From positions 26,453,901 through 26,517,900 of the forward strand of contig OZ038527.1 in assembly GCA_964036665.1 (NCBI GenBank): a stretch of 64,000 nt of DNA, given 5' to 3'. Positions 10,567 to 20,038 of the stretch are shown here, piece by piece. Under the pieces are notes generated by a model, which saw only the letters and a list, made by a program, of their open reading frames with translations, had not been told where the DNA came from and ran no database searches. A program made the position numbers and the translations under genes. The stretch's first letter is position 1. Each line of letters begins with the position of its first letter. Origin of the DNA: Gordius sp. MW1 (taxonomy: Eukaryota > Nematomorpha > Gordioida > Gordea > Gordiidae).

Positions 10567-11532
10567 TCACTTTGTCACACCACCAACGTCCACCTTCACT
10601 TTGGTTTTACCGAGTGTTGAAATAGCCGTTCTACCATAGCCGTATATCTTCGGAGCTTGGTAAAGTTTAGGCTTGCCGATTCGAGACCACGTTATTTCAT
10701 CAATGACGCTACATGCAGCACCCGTATCGAAGATCATTTCATAGGGTATATCGTTAATTCGTACGTTAATGTGAGCTTTGGTGTGTCGATCGGAGTCATG
10801 GTTGATGGCTGATAACGTATTCATCACCATTCTACAATTTTTAGCTATATGGCCTGGTTTCCCACAACGATAACATTTAGGGGGTGGCTTTTTCCTAAAG
10901 GTGCTAAATTTAGGAAAATGTACATCTCTATTGTTGAAGTTATTAAACGACTGCTTAACCTTGTTTACTTCAACAGCCCTCGATGTTTCGTGTTCTACCG
11001 AATCTAACGCCAATGCTAGATTAACTGTTTCTTCGAAACTTATGTTACCACTCGGATACTTAGCTCTTAACTCAATGTTAAGCCTTGGTAAGTTACATCC
11101 TAGGACAAATATATCCTTTAATACCTCGTCTAGATTATTTTCAAATTTACAGTTTTTCAAAAGAAATTTCAAACGAATACTAAATTCAATAATACTTTCG
11201 TTATTTCTAATTGCCTTATAAAATTGTTCTCTATGATGATAAATAGAAAACTTATTGGCGAATATACTCCTAAGGGCATTAATTATCTCATCGTAATTAG
11301 TCTTGTCTACTAATTTTGGATATAAAAAGTCCCTTAATTTTGTTAAAGTGTTAAGGCCTACGTAAGTGAGTAACAATGTTTTTCGCCTTTCTCCCGTGAT
11401 GTCTCTCAACTTGAATAAGAGCTCGATATTAAATAAATAGTCATCAATAGAATTACTTGGATCATAAAGAATTGAATCCTTCAATTCCTTTGAGTAATCG
11501 CAAGAAAAATTGTTCTCCGGTTTGATGGCCAT
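10567..11532 (-). CDS. gag-pr: Gag-protease polyprotein of the mag-like retrotransposon
   Basis: 321 codons from the ATG at 11532, about 100 bp downstream of the 5' LTR in element orientation. Residues 1-210 form a helical capsid-like region. Residues 220-233 are a retroviral-type zinc knuckle, C220-x2-C223-x4-H228-x4-C233 (CYRCGKPGHIAKNC). Residues 255-321 are an aspartic protease with MIFDTGAACSVID (D269-T-G). The frame ends within or just after the protease before the RT frame starts. The family product packages element RNA into particles and cleaves the polyprotein. This is the best-preserved frame of the element. Confidence 0.85.
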   Translation of the reverse strand: MAIKPENNFSCDYSKELKDSILYDPSNSIDDYLFNIELLFKLRDITGERRKTLLLTYVGLNTLTKLRDFLYPKLVDKTNYDEIINALRSIFANKFSIYHHREQFYKAIRNNESIIEFSIRLKFLLKNCKFENNLDEVLKDIFVLGCNLPRLNIELRAKYPSGNISFEETVNLALALDSVEHETSRAVEVNKVKQSFNNFNNRDVHFPKFSTFRKKPPPKCYRCGKPGHIAKNCRMVMNTLSAINHDSDRHTKAHINVRINDIPYEMIFDTGAACSVIDEITWSRIGKPKLYQAPKIYGYGRTAISTLGKTKVKVDVGGVTK

Positions 11533-11626
11533 CTGAAAATAATATGGATAATCTTTTTATTTCAGTTGAACGAGGTAGGGAGCGTCTTCTAAACGAGGTT
11601 GAGTTTAAGGTCCAAGGGTTCTAAGG

Positions 11627-11637
11627 CCTCGTCGCCA
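11627..11637 (-). other. Primer binding site, tRNA-Ser type
   Basis: On the minus strand, one base after the 5' LTR, TGGCGACGAGG is complementary to CCA plus the acceptor 3' strand CCTCGTCG known for animal tRNA-Ser(GCT). The match is 11 nt. Mag-type elements are known to prime from tRNA-Ser. The tRNA identity is from memory and was not searched. Confidence 0.7.
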
Positions 11638-11638
11638 T

Positions 11639-11821
11639 TATAGGATATCCAATAAGATAAACACTTTATTGAATAAGACAAAAAGTAACTGTTGGTAATT
11701 ACAATAACACGTTTAAATAGACATTCAATTTAAGAACAATAAACAATCAATTAACATTGTATTGCAATTCAAACGCTCAAGGTCATTGCCAATTAGGTAG
11801 ATAGTATTTGCATACATTACA
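11639..11821 (-). repeat. 5' LTR of the mag-like element
   Basis: 183 bp, near-identical to 7598-7780. It ends at A11821, immediately followed by the target duplication TCAAC (11822-11826). The element promoter should lie here, but I see no clear TATA box in transcription orientation. Confidence 0.93.
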
Positions 11822-12191
11822 TCAACCATCTTTGTAGCCGAGGGGACAATAATACTTCATTATTCCCTTTATTAAATAAGTCCCGCAGCGGCTTATGATC
11901 CGTATAAAAGGTAAATGGGCGACCTATTAGATATTCCCGGCATCTTACTACCCCATATACCATGGCTAATGCCTCCTTTTCAATGACCGAATACCGCAAC
12001 TCACAATCCCTTAACTTCCGAGAAAAATATATAATTGGTTTTTCTATCCCTTTATCCACCTGCAACAGTACCCCGCCCACTCCCAACATTGAGGCATCAA
12101 CCGCTAACCTCGTCTCCCTTTCATTATCAAAACAAATCAGGACGGGCAAAGCTACGAGACATTGTTTCAGTTGCTCAAAACACTTTGACAC
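11822..12191 (-). pseudogene. N-terminal RNase H of the old gypsy element
   Basis: Minus-strand translation shows TRLAVDASMLGVGGVLLQ (first catalytic D), KPIIYFSRKL, EKEALAMVYG (catalytic E) and FTFYTDHKPLRDLF (catalytic D). It runs to RLQRWL at the insertion point of the mag-like element. The rest of the domain is at 7228-7597. Confidence 0.85.
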
Positions 12192-12261
12192 CTCTCATCC
12201 CAAACAAACGCTGCTCTTTTTCGTATTAAACCCTATAAAGGTGCCGACAATTGGGCAAAAT

Positions 12262-12516
12262 TTATAATAAACTTACTATAGTAATTAAATACTCCCAAAA
12301 ACTATGCAGCTCTTTTTTTGTACCAGGTTCCCACAATTTTTGAATCACTTCAACCTTGTCCCTCACCGGGGTTATAGTATCCCCCTTTAATACATGGCCT
12401 AAATATACGACTTCCTCCGTAGCAAACTTACTCTTCTCCCAACTTACTACCATACCGCTTTCCTTAATATGCCTTAATACCTCACCACTGTTCAGTTCAG
12501 GGAATATACAATACAC
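12262..12516 (-). pseudogene. RT thumb of the old gypsy element
   Basis: VVYLGHVLKGDTITP followed by LWEPGTKKELHSFWEYL corresponds to the RT thumb/connection of Ty3/gypsy elements. A small frame change separates it from the RNase H frame at 12191. Upstream of 12516 the similarity stops, so the element is truncated there. Confidence 0.75.
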
Positions 12517-14521
12517 AATCCAAATTTATAATATCCACAAGACCAAGATCACAAAAATAATATGTATGCAGTATTCGCGAGACGAAGACCATCATAAAAA
12601 TATGCGAATGCTTCACTACATAAAAACAAATGTGTGTGTCTGTTGTCTTCCCTCATCTTTCCTTCATCCTTCCCTTTTTTCTTTAATCACTTCATACGTC
12701 TATATACTTCGGTCATATTGTTTTTACTTTCTTCTCCACACCCGCCTTTGTGTCGATAACCACAACAGCCTTCTAACCTAATTTTCCTTAGTAATTTCGT
12801 CGATTATAACTTTTCATTAATACAAGGGTCCTCAATGCACAATGAAATATTTATGCAACCAATATTAAATTTGGAGGTACAGATTTGAATACTAAATTTT
12901 GATCGTTTTCTGCTAAGATTAATTATATGAAGGTCTTATGTTTAGAACCGTGCTTTTATCCTTATTATTTGGAACTGGTTTATAGCAAGCTATCAGTTTT
13001 ATTGAGTTCAAAATTAAACTCAACCTTACACTTCTTTGGCTAAACTTTGGTTATTTTGTCATAGAAATTAACAAATATTTGGGTTAGTTTTTATAATCAT
13101 CAAAAAACTATGTATTGCCTAAGAGCATTTCCGCATGCGGGACATAAACAATGACGTCAGGGCAGAATTAAGGTATTGCGCAAACTGCTAAGGCAAACCA
13201 CGCATTCTGCGACACCAAACAAAAGATTAAGTTCTTTCACCTGCTTCTCCTGACCACCAGATCAGCACTGCCCACTTCCGGCACGCCCATTACCTCAAAC
13301 TTCCTGCTTTGATGACGTACGAGAAGATAAAATTTAAGGTGAATAAAAACTAAAGATTTTTAAAGGAAATAAATAAATTGAGGTTAGAAGATGAAGAAAT
13401 TTTGTTATATAGAAAGCGCAAAATATTAACTGTCCCTAAATCTTCTTTGTAAATATAAACTTTAAACATTGACTGCCTCAGTTATATAAGTAAAATTCAT
13501 ACTAAGATTGTTATGTGAGCCAGAGCGATTGCTCGTCGAGCTAATATAATGGACGTTTTTAACAATGTTTTAATTTTTACTCAACTTTAGTTTTGTTATT
13601 TACTTAAGTACGGAGGGACCGACTGCCGCTCTTCACACAGTTAAAACCAATGGTTTATTGTTAAAAACATGAGAAGGGTAGGAAAATAGCATAACGCGAA
13701 GGTTGCAGCCATTGTGATGGCAAACGTATTTAGATTCTATTCCAAGGAATTAACAAGCAATTTGGGAAAGATAGCGCAACATAAAGACAGTTGGTAAAAT
13801 AAACTATAAGATGTACCATATGAGGGTCAAAGGAACAGATCTTGTAATCAAATCATAATAGGAACTTTGAACAGATAGTTGAGTTTCTTAACGCTATCTA
13901 AAAGTTGGCTGTGTGTCGAAGGCTCATGTCAGATGACACTGCTCATAGAGATCAGATGGTATCATGAATAAATCTCGCTTATCATGTTGGCGTATAATCT
14001 TAATGCCTCTTGTTAGCACATATTGGGTTTCTTATACAAAACGCGTTTTTTTAAATTTGAGTTAAAGATTTAATATAGTTTAATAGCACGTCGCAACAAT
14101 GAAAGGGCATAATTGAAAGCCCCTTGAATCTTAGTAAATATAGTACGTTTAACCTTTGAGAAACTGAGATTTGGAGACAGTAGAAAAAAGTACCAAATGG
14201 TGAAGGCATATAAAGAATCAATTGCACAAGTATACAAAACTTAAATTCATCCGACATTTGGCCATAGTTGATGTTAGGACTTTATTGCAAGATTGAAGGC
14301 AAGGAGGTACTCTTGACACTTTACCACCAATGGGCCTTTAGGAATAAATAAGATCGGTATCCAATTTTTCAAAATAAATGTGGTCAGTTTAAATTTATTA
14401 TAAAAATCAATCAAGCATATAACTACTCCGCAACAAATATAACTTTAGATAACGGACTATAACAGATTCGAAGATCCTAATTAAAGTAATTCTCGCAACT
14501 CTTAAATGTGTTAAGGACGCC
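12517..14521. other. Unannotated AT-rich DNA
   Basis: No gene-like frame or splice pattern that I can support. A GC-richer patch at 13110-13330 contains TGACGTCA (a perfect CRE-type octamer, near 13153) and TGATGACGTACGA (near 13310). A minus-strand frame at 14051-14257 resembles nothing known. Confidence 0.5.
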
Positions 14522-15190
14522 ATGACTGTTCAATGTGGAGACAATGTTTGGACCCGCATGTTTAGAGACTCTGGTCACGAGCTGGAATGTATTTTAAACA
14601 AGTTCTCTAGGCTTTTACTCTCAAACCCCGATATTACTTATGCGATCGCCTTAAGACCGGGGATCTTAATTTGCATGCAATCGACTTGTAAAAATTGTAA
14701 GAAACAAATTGATGTTTGGGCCCATCACCACTTAATATATTCCGTTTCATTCGCCATCAAAGATCAACCTTTTGATTCAAACCGCTTTACTAAAAGCCGG
14801 CTCCCCTTCTATTCTCGAACCATCAGAACCCACTCTTGAGGGTAAAATGCGCCCGATGGAACATCCACAGTTTCATAGGATGATGGTAAGTTTCTATCTT
14901 GTGACTTTACCTGCATCGACGTATTTGCATCCTCTAACAATAACGCTGACTTATTTAGCGGAAGCACGCAAAACTCATAAATACCGTGATGTAATTCCTT
15001 CAAAATATTCTATCCCTATCGTGGCTTCCTGTTCCGCCACTTTGGCAAACAGGCATTAACCATCTTTAAATTGATAGGAAAGAGATCTTCCGAAGGAATA
15101 TTCAGCAAGTTGTCTATTGCGCCAAAAAATAGGAATTTTAATAGCCAAATACAATTATAAGGCATTTTCCGACACCTGCCCTCGATGAAG
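14522..15190 (+). pseudogene. Retroelement C-terminal fragment (zinc-finger plus nuclease-like domain)
   Basis: The end of one frame (C-x2-C near CKNCKK, then HHH) shifts near 14775 into ALLKAGSPSILEP, with YLAEARKTHKYRDVIPSKY and then QKIGILIAKYNYKAF beyond stops. This layout matches the C-terminus common in animal reverse-transcriptase proteins, where a C-C-H-C finger with RHxxxN is followed by a LEP...DGKRPD nuclease-like block. Here the RPD block is degenerate (GKMRPME). Two other fragments of the family lie at 23933-24290 and 62243-62539. Frameshifts and stops make it non-functional. Confidence 0.5.
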
Positions 15191-15663
15191 ATGAATAGTA
15201 GTCACGCTTTTTATTTATTCATTGATCGTGTTTTATATTTTTCATGTATATAGATTTTACCTAATAAAGATTTTTAAAAAAAAAATATATATATATATAT
15301 ATGGGTTGTAGAAGGTATGATCAAACACAAAAAGACGCATAGATTATGACGTACCATCAATATCTCAACCAATTAAAATCTTTAGCCATCCATAATTGCA
15401 ATTTAAGACGATAATTAAATTTACAATCCGAAATTTCCATAATGTAACCCCACATACTTAAGAGATTTGTGGAAAACACTTTTTAGATGGAAAATTCTGG
15501 CTTCGTTAAAAATCAATAATTTAATTATATAAAGCACTAGTTGTTGATTCAGTCAATCAAATAAAATTTCCCAACGGCTCTTTGGTATTCTCCTATATCT
15601 TTATTTTCTGTTACATTATTTAATTGACCTGGCAAACCTATCTGTCAAATAATAAAAATCATC
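15191..15663. other. AT-rich DNA upstream of GPCR 1
   Basis: Contains a TA microsatellite (15285-15301). It probably includes the promoter and 5' leader of the GPCR gene, but no specific element could be identified. Confidence 0.5.
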
Positions 15664-16749
15664 ATGATTTCGGTATATTATTCGTGGTTAAATGCAATAT
15701 TATTTAGTATAATTATAATAACTACCTTATTTGGTACCATCGGCAATACATTTATAATGTTTCTGGTATGGAGAACTAACAATTTAAGGTCACAATCGGC
15801 CATGATCATTATATCCAGCATAGCCCTAAGTGATACTTTAGGTGGCCTGTCTACTGGTATAAGTTATGTGATCAATTATACGCGACCTTTAATATTAAAA
15901 AACGTAATGAGTTGCACCTTTTTTGGAATTCTTACCGAAATTGCATTTATGACTCATTCCATGCAATTACTGGTGCTCGCTATCAATCGCCTGCTCCTCG
16001 TTTGTTTTCCTTTTACTCCGGCCAAGGAACGAATAACATCTTGGTGGGCAACCATAGTTCAAATATGCATGATGTGGATGATAAGTATAGTAGCCCGTAT
16101 AATTCAATGGAAGGTTGGTGGTATTGTATACAGCGACTTCTATTTGACCTGCTTAGTGGATTATCACGATTTTAAAATGCCAATCTTTAAGGCCCATATT
16201 ATATGGCAATATTCTAACTCTTTTGCCACTTTAATAATGTACGTTTTAATAATACGTGGTATGCGGAAACAAAGAAGGGTCTTGGTTCAATGGTCGAGAA
16301 ATAGGGCCGGGCAGAGTAGCGCCCTTTTATCAACCAACCACTCAGTCAGAAGGAATATTAACATATCTTCAATCACACAACCAAATACAAATAATGGAGC
16401 TCAGAGGCCCTATAAAAAAGCTCGCGAAACAAGCGTTGCAATCTATTCCTTGCTTATATTTAGCGTTTACTCTTTTGTAACTCTTACCTTCAATTTTTAT
16501 CATAAAAGGCTAAGTTCCAATCCCATAGCTCAACTGATTGGTTCACAATTTATAACTTTAGCCTTTTACTTTATCTTCACGTTTAATCCCATTATATCTT
16601 TTGTGTTTACTAATCTATTTAAAAAGGAAACTAGAATCTTTATAAACAAATACAGTTGTCTAAAGATTATAAGGAAACAGTTTATTTTTTTGAAATATCT
16701 ACTTTTAAATTACTTAAACTATATGAAGTCTTTAGAATATTTTAAGTAA
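15664..16749 (+). CDS. Class A (rhodopsin-like) GPCR 1, single exon
   Basis: A 361-residue intact frame with seven hydrophobic segments, probably a plasma-membrane receptor. Landmarks are TM1 GN (N28), TM2 ALSD (D57), TM3 C84 paired with ECL2 C163, and TM7 NPIISF (N308-P309) in place of NPxxY. The DRY motif is replaced by NRL (N108-R109-L110, in LAINRLLLVCFPF). ICL3 (about 200-255) is polar and basic, then TM6 and TM7 (260-318) precede a basic tail. The overall plan recalls divergent invertebrate chemoreceptor-like or peptide-receptor-like families, but no ligand can be inferred. It is clearly homologous to the gene at 19022-20038 on the other strand, sharing SAMIIIS(S/N)IALSD, LTEIAFM and the NPIISFVFT end. 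A single exon may reflect an old retrocopy or a lineage habit. Confidence 0.85.
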   Translation: MISVYYSWLNAILFSIIIITTLFGTIGNTFIMFLVWRTNNLRSQSAMIIISSIALSDTLGGLSTGISYVINYTRPLILKNVMSCTFFGILTEIAFMTHSMQLLVLAINRLLLVCFPFTPAKERITSWWATIVQICMMWMISIVARIIQWKVGGIVYSDFYLTCLVDYHDFKMPIFKAHIIWQYSNSFATLIMYVLIIRGMRKQRRVLVQWSRNRAGQSSALLSTNHSVRRNINISSITQPNTNNGAQRPYKKARETSVAIYSLLIFSVYSFVTLTFNFYHKRLSSNPIAQLIGSQFITLAFYFIFTFNPIISFVFTNLFKKETRIFINKYSCLKIIRKQFIFLKYLLLNYLNYMKSLEYFK

Positions 16750-19021
16750 CAATATAGCCCATTTGTTAACATCATATTATTGCGAAATGTAATCGATTTG
16801 TATGACGCATAAAAATTTCGATATTATATGGACATTTTAACTTTGCATTCATACAATTTAGTCTACACACATTCAACATTTCGTTCTTATTGTGGTCATA
16901 TAAATAAAAATTAGATGGTGTGGATGCTTTAAGTTTATATTTTTCTAAATGTCAATGATAATTGTAAAACGTTTTTAGTGCACCTTAAAGTTTATAATGT
17001 ATAAAAATTAACTAAGGTAATTAGGACCTAAGTATAGAGCTTAAATAGAGCAAACACCATTTGTTTATATGCTTGCTAATATTTAAAGCTCGCCCTTTCT
17101 ATCATTTTAACCACCTTTTTATTGAAAAAACGAATGTTTTATAATAATATTATGATTTTTAATCTCAAGTAATCAACGTAGAATATATTAATGCATTTGC
17201 GAGAATTTAGAATTCTCAATTACATTTAAGCATAAAAGTAAAGTCACATAAAATTAATAAATAGCCCGATCAAAGAGATATGTTTAAAACTTGCATAATT
17301 TAACTATAAAGCATTAAAGGGACGAATGATTAAATTTTAATTTGACAAATATACGAATCTAGTACAAATTTTAACATAGTTTAAATTCTTTAGGCGATTT
17401 AATTAATTTATTTAATATGAATTGAAAAATTCCACTGAGACAAATTATCGGAAAAATAATTGTTATAACGGAACAAACAATAAATATTACTTATTCTGAG
17501 AATTAAGATACAATAACAATACTTTAGAAAATTTTTACCTTCATATTCAATCTTCATGGATTTATTATCGGGACCCGATAATAAATCTATGAAAAATAAC
17601 AATACTATTGATCAAGATTATTTATCTTATAACAGGAACTTGCTATGGATTGTTCTTTCAATATATTACTTATTATGTTTACTGCTACATTGTTCATATT
17701 ATATTTTATGGCAAAAAATAGCTGGTGTAGAACTAACATATTCCACAAAAGTGCAGCTGTTTAAAATTTATAAGCTGTCTTTATAATAATGACATAAATC
17801 CCCATAAAATTTTAGCTTTCAATAATTATTTGGTAAATATTTTCGTGTTAAATAAATTTTTATTCAATTGATTAAAAAATAAAAACATATTAAATATAAA
17901 AGATATTATTTTATTTACACAAAACTTTAAAATACCTTATATTTCCAGAGTTTTAAGTATGTTAATATGAACATTAACATGAAAAAAGTAGAATAACTAA
18001 TTAGTTAATTTAGGAAATTGATCTCTAACACTTTTTAATCTTACAAACATTTAACTTTTCAAGGCTGTAAGTTTTAAAGTGTCTTCCTTCTTCAAAAAAT
18101 GGACACTATCAAAATAAAGGCATTAATGTTTCTAAAACTACTAAGGTGAGCAATGAACTTAAAAAATATTGGAAAATATTTTGGAAGCTTGTTATCGTTT
18201 TTATGTGTTCATTAAATATTAATAACTTTATGAGGATGGAGGGAGCTTTTAAGCTCTAAACCTAGTAATGTAAACCATTGTATTAATTAAAATCGTTATA
18301 TTTTTAGATCCCTTTTAATTTGGTTTTTATCTACATGTAAATCTATATGAGGTAAGTACATTATAATTGAACACCTAAAACTAATAATTATTTTATAATG
18401 CGATTATCAGTTAGATAAATTTGTGCCAAGGATTATATACAAACAATCCCAAAGCTTTCCAATACTGCTCCTTTTAACGCACAAATCATAAATTACTTTT
18501 TTCCGGTAGGGTAAAACATTTTAAATCTTAATGTGTTGCATTTCGGTTATTTGTATGAACATGAATACATCTAACACAAGTTTTGAAGGATTAATCATTG
18601 ACTTTAGCTTGATGAACATAAATTTATCCCACGGTACATAAATTAATATTGTATGTTTAAAGAGACAAATAGTTTAATGGACATTAATATTGAGTCGTAT
18701 TAGGGCAGATGTAGTAATGAGGGCAACTATGATAAGATGTCTATAATAGAAGGAAAAGAATTATAATATAATAGCAATAAAAGAAAGTTAGGAACAAGTC
18801 CTCTGATATAAAATTATTGTTAGAGTAAAATGGAAGAATACATCATACAATTAAACACTTTAAAAGATGTTACATACACACTATTTTTGAAAATTTGGAT
18901 ACTTGATATTTTGAACAATTTGGTTAAAATATTATTAGATCAACATCGTTAAATATTTATTTGTCACATGGAATGCACATCTAAAAAGTAATTTGTGCCT
19001 TTTAAAGATTTAGAGTAACGT
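16750..19021. other. AT-rich spacer between the two GPCR genes
   Basis: The 3' flanks of two convergent genes. Apart from the palindrome at 17553-17593 I see no gene or repeat. The short frames at 17408-17602 and 17556-17786 begin with the same residues (DLLSGPDNKSMK) only because they read the palindrome from both strands. Confidence 0.6.
17553..17593. repeat. Near-perfect 41-bp palindrome
   Basis: The core GATTTATTATCGGG / A / CCCGATAATAAATC (17559-17587) has perfect 14-bp arms around one base. Beyond a single mismatch the pairing continues (TTCAT/ATGAA). It could form a cruciform or be a dimeric protein-binding site. Confidence 0.9.
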
Positions 19022-20038
19022 TCATTTTAAAAACGTATGAGTTTTTAAAATGCTTATGGCTTCTTGTTTAAAAACCTTTGTAAACACGAAGGAAATGATA
19101 GGATTGAAGGTAAATATGAAATAAAAAAGTAAGGATATGATGTTGGTAAGTATTCTTTGTGTTAAAGGATTAGAACTAAAAGCTTTGTTTGAGAAATTAA
19201 ATGATAAAGTTTCAATTAAATAAATGACAAATATAAACAACGAGTATTGGGCTAAATCGTTTTCACGAGCCTTTCTGGTAGAAATTAGATTGCGACCAAG
19301 ATTAGATGGGACAGAGTTATTAGCCTGTGATGTATTTGATTGTTGACTGAAAGATCTGTTATCATTAGAAGTACAAGCAATGTGTGCGGCGGTTCCACTA
19401 GTTGTCATGTTGGCAAAAAACTCTCTCTGTTTACGCATAGATCGAATTATAATTAAGTATATAACTAGGATTATACAGGAATTTGTGTATTGCCATATTA
19501 AATGGGCTTTGAATAAAGCCGGTTTAAAATTCTGATAATTTTGAAGACAAGTAGAATAAAAATTGTTATAAATAATTCCACTCATACAATTTTGTAAGAT
19601 ACGAACTATAACGCTCACAGTCCAAATAATCCCTATTTGTATGTAGGTGGATTTGTGCGATGTCACCTTTCTCCTAATGACGCCAAAGGGAAAACAAACG
19701 TTAAGTAAGCGATTTAAAGCTAATATCAATAAGTGTATGGAGTGCGACATGAAAGCGATTTCCGTGAGCATACCCATAATAGTGCAGCACAGAGGATTTT
19801 TAACAAAATTTAGCTGATGGTATTTGAAGACATATCCTATACCTGTACTAAGACCTCCTAAGACGTCACTTAGAGCAATGTTTGAAATGATAATCATGGC
19901 TGATTGTTGTCTAAGTTTTTTAATACACCATATAAGCAGCAGTAAGCAAGTGTTACCCACAGTACCAATAATAGTTGAAATTATAATAATGCCTAAAAAT
20001 ATTCCATTAATCCATAAGTAATCATCCGATTTTGACAT
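19022..20038 (-). CDS. Class A (rhodopsin-like) GPCR 2, single exon
   Basis: A 338-residue intact frame, start at 20038, tail-to-tail with GPCR 1 about 2.3 kb away. Seven hydrophobic segments with N29 in GN of TM1, D58 in ALSD of TM2, C84/C85 before TM3 and C164 in ECL2, NRL (109-111) replacing DRY, and N312-P313 in TM7. ICL3 (about 203-258) is Ser/Asn-rich and longer than average. Most identity with GPCR 1 is in TM2, TM3, the start of TM5 (FKAHLIWQYTNS) and TM7. The two are probably products of an inverted duplication. The ligand is unknown; the receptor family is inferred from the seven-segment plan and the conserved N, D, C and P residues. Confidence 0.85.
   Translation of the reverse strand: MSKSDDYLWINGIFLGIIIISTIIGTVGNTCLLLLIWCIKKLRQQSAMIIISNIALSDVLGGLSTGIGYVFKYHQLNFVKNPLCCTIMGMLTEIAFMSHSIHLLILALNRLLNVCFPFGVIRRKVTSHKSTYIQIGIIWTVSVIVRILQNCMSGIIYNNFYSTCLQNYQNFKPALFKAHLIWQYTNSCIILVIYLIIIRSMRKQREFFANMTTSGTAAHIACTSNDNRSFSQQSNTSQANNSVPSNLGRNLISTRKARENDLAQYSLFIFVIYLIETLSFNFSNKAFSSNPLTQRILTNIISLLFYFIFTFNPIISFVFTKVFKQEAISILKTHTFLK

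Larger units (their letters stand above)
7598..11821 (-). mobile_element. Mag-like Ty3/gypsy LTR retrotransposon, nearly complete
   Basis: A 4224-bp element with two 183-bp LTRs that differ at only two positions by eye. It is flanked by the 5-bp target duplication TCAAC (7593-7597 and 11822-11826). Transcribed on the minus strand, the order is 5' LTR, tRNA-Ser primer site, gag with zinc knuckle, protease, RT, RNase H, integrase, polypurine tract, 3' LTR. The pol sequence is of the widespread K02A2.6/mag type and the tRNA-Ser primer fits that lineage. High LTR identity means recent insertion, yet pol is split over at least three frames. Confidence 0.92.
6385..12516 (-). mobile_element. Old Ty3/gypsy element (5'-truncated), split by a younger LTR element
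   Basis: Read on the minus strand from 12516 down, the order is RT thumb (12262-12516), RNase H (11822-12191, resuming at 7228-7596), H2C2 zinc site (about 7030-7220) and integrase core plus tail (6385-7030). Gag, protease and most of RT are missing upstream of 12516. No LTR was found. The 7598-11821 insertion sits inside RNase H and the reading frame resumes across it once one copy of the 5-bp target duplication is discounted. Stops and frame changes in the integrase part show that this copy is dead. Confidence 0.8.
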
